A stretch of 64,000 nt of DNA from Amphimedon queenslandica (Eukaryota > Porifera > Demospongiae > Haplosclerida > Niphatidae), in the NCBI RefSeq assembly GCF_000090795.2, contig NW_003546243.1:371520-435519 (forward strand), given 5' to 3'. Shown piece by piece: positions 56,023-64,000 of the stretch; the stretch's first letter is position 1; each line of letters begins with the position of its first letter. Under the pieces are notes generated by a model. It worked only from the letters and a program-made list of their open reading frames with translations, made no database searches and had not been told where the DNA came from. Position numbers and translations under genes: made by a program.

Positions 56023-58701
56023 AAGAGAGAGAGAGCTCAATAGTTGTTCCTTCAAAAGATTTGTTAACACAGTTGTTCCTCGCATGTCAGCGTTTATGCC
56101 AACTAATAGAGACAACATGTCTGTCTGGTAAACACCATCTCACGCAAGAAAGAGATAACAAAACTCCTTAAAACTCTTTAAAAGGGCAAACACACACAGA
56201 TATATATATACCACACTCATATACAGTTATACATCATTAAAGGTACAGAGTACATGTACACAAGCTCAATCATCCAAACTTCAACAAGAGACAAAACATG
56301 ACACAATTATTTACTACACCGGCTTCTTCTCTTCCTCCCCCTGCTCTTTCTCTCCCTATCCCACTAAATTCCATTTCTATAACAAGCAGCGTACACCATT
56401 TATGCAACAAAATCAAAGCAATGTATACCATATATGTGATAAACTCAAACTCCCCAATCAGTCTCCCATTACATGTGAACTTACTACAAAAGTAGCTCAA
56501 TTCCTCCGGCACATTGATAGCATCCCCACATGTACCATAATCAAATATACGCCCGCCATCAGTGAGGTTTACTACCTGCAGACTGGACAAATACCATGAA
56601 TCCTCAACGTAATTGAGAGCAAATTCAAACTATAGGAGAAAGGAAGGAAATACAAGTAACCTCCATATGTACATGTAATTGCTGCTATTTTAGGAATTCT
56701 AAGAAAATATTAAAAAAATAAAAATCACATTACACATCTGGTGTTTTTTAAAAATGGTAATTGCATACAAGTAATGACAGCACAATAACTATGACTTATG
56801 TATCATGTGATCCCTTTCCCTTTTCTTACTGTTAAATTTAATACGCTTGAACCACTTGTAGCGTTAAAATAAGATCTTTTAAAACTGTGCAGTCTAGAGT
56901 CTTTTGTACAACCAATGACGGCATCAATTGGGTCAGGATATAGCGTGGATAAATGAGAGGTGGTAGTATTAGAGAATCTCTTATCATCTATGAGAAATAA
57001 AAAATTAACAATAATTATTTCATTCTAATTAAATGTGGGGGTGGTGCAATAATTGACTCCTCCCAATTCATTACAATTATGCCATGCTGAGAGTTGCTGA
57101 CATACCGTAATTTCAATTATAAATACTATTTTGACATGTTTTTGCATAAAAGAAACATGGCTTGCTTTAAAAATGGGCAGTTCAGCTGTCATGGAACAGG
57201 GTTTCCCACAAAGCATACTCAGTGAGCTAAACAGCAGCACACTTTGTGAGCTGACAAGCACTGTATGGCTTTGAAGTAATTTTTAAATTCATAAAAAATT
57301 CAATTTCGATCAGAACCAGCTCAAGCTTTCTACGCAACATAAGTACATGTATATGTATCAGAAAAAATTGTAAAAATGGAAAATTCTCTCCTAGTCATTT
57401 TGACGAGCTTTGGTCAGAAACCATGTACTACTGATGTAGACTGGAGCCATTTTCCATGCATTTATATTGAGTCAATAGTCAGTAACTCAATTTCAATAAA
57501 AAATCCCATTACATTCTGTTCAGGCTTAAGACTCACTCACAATTTTAAAATTACAATTGTGACTGACCCACAGGTCTAAGTTACGCACACACTCAACTCA
57601 CAATAAGTAAATATTATTTCTGTAGCTTCAAAGAAGAAACAGTTGTCCTCTATCACGAGTATCTCCTTCTCTGGGGGATGGGGAGTGTGAGAGGGAGTCG
57701 GGGTTGGTGTAGTACTAGTACTGGTTGACGTACTGCTAGTACTGGTTGATGAAGAGGAGGAGGAGGAGGAGGTTGATGAGGAAGTTACCGTTGAAGACAT
57801 AAAATCTGAACTGGAAATAATTAATATTGAGGAATAGTCAGATGAAACAACGACACTAAGAGTGTTAGAGGGATAAAAAATATAATAAAAATATTGCCTA
57901 TAATATTGTTGTATTAGCTAGGCTGTGTGCTTTTAAGGAGGGGCATTTTGATTTATAGTCTAGTTAAGAACTAAGATAAACAACAGTCAATTATATAATG
58001 ACGCATAATAAAAACTAGCAAACAATATTCATGAGTTTGATTAAGTGTATTTAGTATGTAATAAGAAAGGAACCATTATTGTAACATCTGTGATTATCAT
58101 CTTATCTATTCTCCTCAGCAAAAAACACACTGTTTACTGCTACAGCTACTCAAACGTGTCATGTATTCATTATAACACTGAAAATAAAGCAAAAATACTC
58201 AAAACTAAATACCATAAACAGGTATAAAACAGCTCATAATGGGAAAAACCACTAGGAGTCCTGCTGGTGCAGGTTTATCCATTATAAACTTAGTTTGATT
58301 GGGTGTGGCATGTATTATGGAGGCTAAAAGTTTATCAAAAAACTAATGAAGGGGTGAAGCTCTATAATTACATGTAATACAAATACAACAGCAATGAAAT
58401 GACTTATCGTTCACACGAGATGCAATGAACGATCTTTATAGAGACAGAAAAATGTATGCAATACCTACCTTGGGCTGGGAGAAGGCATCTCGGATGATTC
58501 AGATAAGCTTGGAGAGAGAGAAGGCAATATAGAAGGAGATATTAAAACTGAAGTGGAGATCATAGTAGCCGTGGAGTTACTAATGGGTCTTCTTGAATGT
58601 GAAGAGGTGGAGGAGGAAAGACCAGTAACAACTGGAGAGACAGAAATAAGAGAGAGAAGGGCTAAAGATACCAGCATAACAGGTACCCTCTTTTCAAACA
58701 T
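55358..58701 (-). CDS. LAMP-like type I membrane glycoprotein
   Basis: Seven exons in phase (58469-58701, 57602-57810, 56830-56987, 56485-56629, 55830-55943, 55588-55628, 55358-55474), 338 residues. A signal peptide (VMLVSLALLSLISVSPVVTG) leads into a mucin-like Ser/Thr/Pro region (STSTSSTSTSTSTTPTPTPS). One LAMP-like luminal domain follows: DNCFFFEA, FEFALNYVEDSWYLSSLQVV, ELSYFCSQVNC and ISVSLDITNLRVDAFV, ending near MCGVS. Then comes one membrane helix (AVIIVALVVAITLVLSVIII) and a short tail, YKRYRYGKYNLLD, with a YxxL sorting motif (YNLL) as in lysosomal LAMPs. LAMP identity is by pattern; only one luminal domain is present, as in CD68/DC-LAMP forms. Upstream exons at about 58760-58975 appear to be 5' UTR. 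Confidence 0.72.
55946..56035 (-). repeat. Long (CT)n before a LAMP-like exon
   Basis: About 90 bases of GA with a few extra A on the plus strand. On the coding strand this CT tract ends in TTTCTCTAG at the exon starting at 55943, so it is the polypyrimidine tract. Confidence 0.88.
57270..57440 (-). repeat. Single 187-bp repeat unit in a LAMP-like intron
   Basis: One unit, same sense as the host gene, with TTCATAAAAAATTCAATTTC, CGCAACATAAGTACATGTAT and CATGTACTACTGATGTAGAC at the worn core. Confidence 0.8.
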
Positions 58702-59223
58702 CTGTGACAAGAAAAATAGATTATTAAATTAATTAAAGCACGGATTAGATTAGATCTGTACCTTAGCAAAGTGATAGCAAGCAAGTTGTGTGTGAGCTGA
58801 TTGGACTGAGCCTCCACCCAATAATGTGAGAATTAATGGTTGCACTGAAACAACGGATTAGTCTGGTGATCTCATTAAAGTCTTGATCAGGGAGATAGTT
58901 AATGATAATATTAGAACCGGTTGAACGACTCACCTTTTCTCCTTTCTCTTGCAAATGATACTGATATTCATGCCCCAGCCACGCCTGCAATTATACCACG
59001 TGATTGGCCCGCCCTTGTTGCTAGGACGTCGGTTGTTAAGCCTATCGGTTGTTGGGGCCACCGGTTGTCAGGCTCTCGGTTGCTAAACAACAAATCGTTG
59101 TTACGTGGGCAGTGTGACGTGCTTGTAGTGACCACGCCCATTACCATAGCAACCTAAGTTACCTAACAACAAAATTCTTGTCAGCTGTTGGTGTACCATG
59201 AGGCTCTATTCTTAGAGGTAAAC
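58702..59223. promoter_or_regulatory. Divergent region with 5' UTR exons, 16-bp repeats and an X-box-like site
   Basis: Left part (about 58760-58975) looks like spliced 5' UTR of the LAMP-like gene. The right part is GC-richer. CGGTTG occurs four times at 59030, 59046, 59062 and 59077, which is a 16/16/15-bp spacing. ATTACCATAGCAAC at 59140-59153 fits the RFX X-box (GTNRCC N2 RGYAAC) with one mismatch, 70 bp before the STMND1-like ATG. Use of these sites is inference. Confidence 0.5.
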
Positions 59224-60133
59224 ATGGGATGTGGGACCTCGAAAGCTTCTGAGATCGATGAAAAGTGCATAAACATAAAACCCAGTCCGAAGAAAGGGCA
59301 GACTGAGAGCAATCAGGTCCATTGTTTCTTGGTTTGTTGATCATTATGATATAATTTCTTTATAATAGGAGGAAGGTCATGTTAAATCAGACCATGTGAG
59401 TAATGGTAATGACGCAGCTATGGCACCTGTTGCAAATGGATCAGAAACTGTCACGGCTTCTGATCCTACAAATAAGTATCCTCCAGCAGTAGCCTTTGAT
59501 GTCCCACTAAATGAAGATGGGACTCCAATGGAAAAGAAAACTATGCCTAGGAAGCTCCAGGTATTAATGTACATTATAAATTATTGCTTTATAGTCCACG
59601 TAGAAAATTAGTGTGTCTCTAACAAAAGAGCAGTTGGAGGAAAAGCAAAAAGCCGTTCTGGAGAGGAAAGAAAAGGTGAGTCCAATACTGTTGATAATTC
59701 TAATGATAATTAATTTTTGTATGATAGGAACTGAAGAAGAGGAAGGAATCCTGTGGTGGTCGAAGGGCATCAAGAATTAGAAGAGAAATAATGGATGCTA
59801 GAACAGATGAAGTAAATGTATACTTTTTGCTGCAATAATATGACAATGCCAATGGCATCCATCGATAGAATCCACACAATGATGTGTCGGGCCAGATGAG
59901 AAACCAGGTGAAATATCTACACCATTTTGACTAGATTAGAACCAGCATTATTGATGCATTAACATGTATATACATTGTACCTATAGTTTGACAATGATAA
60001 GGATTCTTTGTCTGGTAACATTGAAGTAGACAACACTTATAACTCAGCTATCAGTGAAGAAGGTACTCTAGCTATTATATAAATGTGTCTACTATTTTTT
60101 ATAGATATATGGAATGACAAAGAAAATGCATGA
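59224..60133 (+). CDS. Stathmin-domain (STMND1)-like lipid-anchored protein
   Basis: Seven exons in phase (59224-59316, 59369-59560, 59604-59675, 59728-59811, 59869-59907, 59987-60062, 60105-60133), 194 residues. It starts MGCGTSKASE: Gly2 for myristate and Cys3 for palmitate, as in STMND1 (MGCG...). The middle has YPPAVAFDVPLNEDG and MPRKLQ, then a charged helix LTKEQLEEKQKAVLERKEKE with KKRKESCGGRR, like the stathmin-type helix. The tail is acidic (DKDSLSGNIEVDNTYNSAIS). Stathmin domains bind tubulin. The match to STMND1 is from memory of its layout (lipid anchor, linker, stathmin helix, acidic tail) and is moderate. Confidence 0.6.
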
Positions 60134-60336
60134 AATATATTTTTTGTTTGGATCATCAATTTTGCTTTTGGATAACAATTTTTTCAATTTTTCTCAAAAA
60201 ATATTAATGAAATAGGCGTGGCAATGATGCAATAATAATGCTGACTCAGCTTTGATGAGTCAGCAGACAGTCCAGGCACAAGCATGGAACAAAGTAAAAA
60301 CACTGAAACTAAACAGTAAACACACTAAGAGAAATC

Positions 60337-63300
60337 ATGTCTGATAGAGGAGGAAAAGGTAGATCTCGTGGAAGAGGTAGAGGACGAGGTAGCAGCGTAG
60401 GAAGAGGGCGCAGTAATGCTGGGAGGGACTCTACAAGAAACGATACACCTCCAGTTGGAGGACTGAGTAGTAGACCTAGTGAAACAGAAACTCCACATTC
60501 AGTTGGACAAGTTAAACAATCAAATCCCAAAGGAACTCCTACCTCACCTCCCAGTGTTACTAAACCTGAACCAACAGCTCCTGCTGTTCCTCTCACTCCA
60601 AAAAGAGAGAGTAATGGACCTGTAACTCAAGGGTCTCCCAATAATTCACCTTCATCTGGTTCTCCCTCATCAACTAGTTCGCCATCCTCTTCTTGTATTG
60701 GCTCATCTATTATGAGTTCCCCTCAGTCTTTGTACTCTGCCTCACCGATCACCGTATCTGGTACAAGCTCTTCTTCTAAATTGGATTCTCCTCATCCGTC
60801 GTTTAAATATCGAGATCCTCCCCCACGCCCTGGTGTGGGTACCCTTGGACGACCTATTGTCTTACAAACTAATCATTTCCCTATTAAGTTTCCAACAAAA
60901 GGAGAGTTGTATCATTATGATGTTACCTTAAAACCGGACACTTGTCCTCGTAGAATCAATAGAGCAGTTATTAAAGAAATTGAGAAGAAGTATCGTGAGA
61001 ATCTTCAAGGGATTCTTCTAGCTTATGACGGAACAAAGAACATATACACATCGAAACCACTCCCTTTTCGATCAAAAGTATAATTTATTAGCTAATTATT
61101 ATTATTATTGATTTCATTTTTCTGTAGGAGTTTTTGGTACCTTTGAAGCTTGATGAAAAAGATAAAGAAAAGAAATTTGAGGTAAAATAAAAAATATTTT
61201 AAGGTGTACATGCACATGTAGCATATCAGTATTCTTACATGTATTTTGACAGGTTATAATCAAAGTAGTTGGATCTATACCACTAGATGTACTGAGTCAA
61301 TTATCTACAGTGCATACCACACAGTCAAGTGATGTACAATCTGCCATACAAGGACTTGATATTGTACTAAGAACTCTACCATCAATGAGGTACAGTATGT
61401 TGCATATTATCTTTTACTTCTTTTTTCTTCTTTAGCTTTGTAACTGTTGGTAGGAGTTTTTTTACGCCACCAGTTACTGGGAGGGGTCATCCATTAGGTG
61501 GTGGGAGAGAAGCTTGGACTGGATATTATCAAAGTGTTAGGCCATCAATGGGCTGGACCATCACGCTTAACCTGGATGGTAACTAATACACGAAAATATC
61601 ATCCAATTAACTTAAGCATACAGTACCGTAAACACGAATGTCCTTATTATAATTATTTTGTTTTTAATCACATGTAGTTTCTAATACTGCCTTTTATAAG
61701 GAGCAGCCTGTCCTTGAGTTTCTTAAAGAAGTTATTAATGATGGAGGAAGAGGAGGAGGAGGAGGAGGTAGAGGAGGAGGTAGAGGAGGAGGAGGAGGAG
61801 GTAGAGGAGGAGGTAGAGGAGGAGGAGGAAGAGGTAGAGGAGGAGGAGGGGGAGGGAGAAGAGACTATTTGGATGAAGATTCTATAAGACAGTTACCATG
61901 TCCTTCCTCTTTGACTGATGCTCAGAGAAGACAATTTGCTAAAGATATTAAAGGTTAGTTATAGTTAAGTATCTATTTCTGTCACGTTAATTTTAGGCCT
62001 CAAAGTTAAAGTGACTCACTTAGCTTACCCGAGAAAATACAAAGTAAAAGATATCACTCAAAAATCATCCAGAGATCTCTTGTAAGACTGAAAGTTTCTA
62101 AGCTTTAATTTATTATTTTGAATATACATGTAGTTTTGACTGTGATGGTCAACAGACCAGTGTTGTTGATTATTTCAAATCAAAGCACGGGAAACCTTTA
62201 AGATATCCTGATCTTCCTTGCCTTCATATGGAAGGGAAGAATCCTCACATATATATACCAATGGAGGTTTGTTTGGGCTATCATTTTAAAAAGTTATAAT
62301 TACTCTGTATATATGCACAGTATTGCGAAGTTCTTGGTCAGAAATGTAACAAGAAGTTAACACCTGAGCAGACTAGTGCTATGATACGGCATACAGCTAA
62401 ACCAGCCTATGAAAGGCAGAAACAAATCATGGAGAAGGTGTTGTTAAATATCAATACTACTTTTAATCATTATTAATGTCATTAGATTCATGGTGCTCAT
62501 TTTGATGGAGATGAATATCTGAAAAACTTTGGCATTAAAGTATCCAAAAGAATGTCTGAGGTAGCTGGCAGAGTTCTTGATCCACCAAAGATGGAGGTTG
62601 GTGAGAAAAGAAGTGTGGAGCCAAGAAATGGGTCATGGGATACGAGAGGAAAGTCATTTTGGCATGGTATTAGTATTAAAAAGTGGGGGATAATCACAGC
62701 GAGATACTTTAATGATATCAAGTAAGCTATTGTAATTGTGTAATGTATGTGAATGTGCACTTTTCCTACAGTGTCTTTGCTTCTGAACTCTCTAAAGCTT
62801 CAAATGAGAAAAGAATGAGGATGCCTCCTCCAATTGAAATATATACTTTTAAACCTCGAGATGACTTGGAACATATTCTAAGAACAAAGTTTGCAGGCTG
62901 TGATATTGTTATTGTAATACTTGATGGGAAGCAAAAACCAACTTATAGTAAGTGAGAGTAAAATTAAATAATCATATCTCTTTCTCTTGTTTTTGCTAAA
63001 AGATGAAGTGAAGAGGGTTGGTGACAATACTGTTGGTATACGGACTCAGTGTGTCCTTTTCAAGAATGCCTGCAAACCAAATACAGCCACAATGTCCAAC
63101 ATTTGCCTTAAGATTAATTCAAAATTAGGTGGAACTAATTCTATCCCAAACTATGAAAAGACAGATTATGCATTGTAAGTTTTAATTCTAATTTATTAAG
63201 AGGTCTCTGTATTGTTTTATTGTAGTCCATGGGAATCATCTCCTTTTATAATATTTGGTGCTGATGTTACTCATCCTGCTCCTAATGATAAGAGGAGTCC

Positions 63301-63983
63301 TTCATTAGCTGCTGTGAGTGTTTGCTTGTACTATTAATGATAAATTAACTTTTAATCTCCTTACAGGTTACAGCTAGTATGGACGAAAATGCAATGGACT
63401 ATAGAGCAAAGGTGAAAGTTCTTAAGCACAGACAGGTATAAACCTCCTCCAAGTGGACTGATTAATTTTTGTTAATTTTTAGGAAGTATTTAAAATTGAT
63501 GAACTAGCTGGTATAGTTAAGGAGATGTTGCTGAAGTTTTATAGAAAAAACGATAAATGTAAACCACAGCGTATTATATTCTACAGAGATGGAGTTAGTG
63601 AAGGACAGTTCAAGGAAGTAAGTCAAGGGAATGTGCTTTCAATGTTAATTGATGTTTGTCTCTATCCACTGTGTGTTTCCTCATTAGGTTATTTTAAATG
63701 AAGTTGCTGCTATACAGAAAGCTTGTCTATCCTTGCCAGGGGATTACAAACCTGGCATTACTTTTCTTGTGGTACAAAAACGACACCACACTAGATTATT
63801 CTGTACTGATAGAAGAGATCAAGTAATCAATATGATACATTTATACATTATATCATACATCATATCTCATTCCTTAATCAGGAGGGTAAGGCAGGCAATG
63901 TCCCTCCTGGCACTACAGTGGACACTGATATCACTCATCCCAGAGAATTTGACTTTTTCCTTTGCTCACATGCCGGTATACAA
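60337..63983 (+). CDS. AGO: AGO-clade Argonaute, 3' end outside the window
   Basis: The first exon (60337-61077) has an Arg-Gly N-terminus ([20 protein letters not shown]), a Ser/Pro-rich stretch, then the N domain ([20 protein letters not shown]). Later exons give L1/DUF1785 ([32 protein letters not shown]), PAZ ([20 protein letters not shown]), MID ([20 protein letters not shown]) and PIWI ([59 protein letters not shown]). Catalytic Asp in GADVTHP, the Glu-finger in HRQEV and Asp in YRDGVSEG are present; the final His lies beyond the window. The [10 protein letters not shown] and KRHHTRLF motifs mark the AGO, not PIWI, clade. An unusual Gly/Arg repeat sits between N and PAZ. The last exon seen ends at 63983 with a GT donor. 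Confidence 0.95.
61740..61862 (+). repeat. GGA-rich simple repeat coding an RGG tract in Argonaute
   Basis: About 120 bases of (GGA/GGT/AGA) triplets, in frame, coding some 40 residues of Gly with interspersed Arg. It lies in the exon that begins [18 protein letters not shown], in the L1 linker before the PAZ domain. Confidence 0.9.
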
Positions 63984-64000
63984 GTAAGGGACACACAAAA

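Noticed and set aside
58763-58990. Minus-strand frame of 75 codons upstream of the LAMP-like gene
   Set aside because: It crosses an apparent intron and stops before the next donor; treated as 5' UTR.
60337-63983. PIWI-clade assignment because of the RG-rich N-terminus
   Set aside because: The PIWI-domain motifs ([25 protein letters not shown]) are AGO-clade; RG repeats alone do not decide.
1-64000. Retroviral, LTR, Polinton or DNA-transposon coding remains
   Set aside because: I saw no reverse transcriptase, integrase, capsid or transposase motifs in any frame given; the only dispersed element is the non-coding 187-bp repeat.

Overview
This 64 kb window is eukaryotic and looks like a demosponge genome (most like Amphimedon queenslandica). 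The evidence is very short GT-AG introns (often 40-70 bp), dense gene packing on both strands, metazoan-only genes (APH-1, fibrocystin-L, SNX9/18/33, PINX1, JMJD6, AGO) and the mix of arylsulfatases, fibrinogen-like surface proteins and beta-helix receptors. The species is inference; exon structures were assembled by eye from splice sites and reading phase.

Layout: 1-1.8 kb, two tandem type II membrane proteins with a fibrinogen-like head (-). 2.2-5.5 kb, ankyrin-repeat gene (+). 5.8-22.5 kb, a giant fibrocystin-L (PKHD1L1)-like gene (-) whose last coding exon is about 9.4 kb. 22.7-26.4 kb, an intronless beta-helix/multipass membrane protein (-). 26.9-28.0 kb, an intronless TRAF-like zinc-finger protein (+). 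28.4-31.7 kb, gamma-secretase subunit APH-1, the U1A/U2B'' RNA-binding protein and a single 5S rRNA gene (all -). 31.8-34.8 kb, a PDZ plus macro-like protein (-) and an AIG1-like GTPase (+). 34.9-39.7 kb, JMJD6 and prenylcysteine oxidase (-). 40.0-42.4 kb, a tandem pair of small secreted, probably GPI-anchored proteins that resemble only the N-terminal (MNNL) domain of Notch ligands (+). 43.3-50.2 kb, SNX9/18/33-type sorting nexin (-). 50.6-54.0 kb, PINX1 and an arylsulfatase (-). 54.4 kb, a myristoylated dual-specificity pseudophosphatase (+). 55.4-58.7 kb, a LAMP-like protein (-). 59.2-60.1 kb, a stathmin-domain (STMND1)-like protein (+). 60.3 kb to the window end, an AGO-clade Argonaute (+, incomplete).

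A dispersed tandem repeat of about 187 bp, built around the palindrome TGTACTATAGTACA, lies in introns of seven genes, mostly in the same orientation relative to transcription. Microsatellites are common; several (CT)n arrays serve as polypyrimidine tracts at 3' splice sites.

The genes do not form an operon. Housekeeping functions (splicing, demethylation/hydroxylation, ribosomal RNA, telomerase inhibition, RNA silencing) are mixed with lineage-specific surface proteins. The best candidates for undescribed biology are the MNNL-only pair at 40-42 kb, the intronic 187-bp repeat family, the PDZ-macro protein and the beta-helix receptor.
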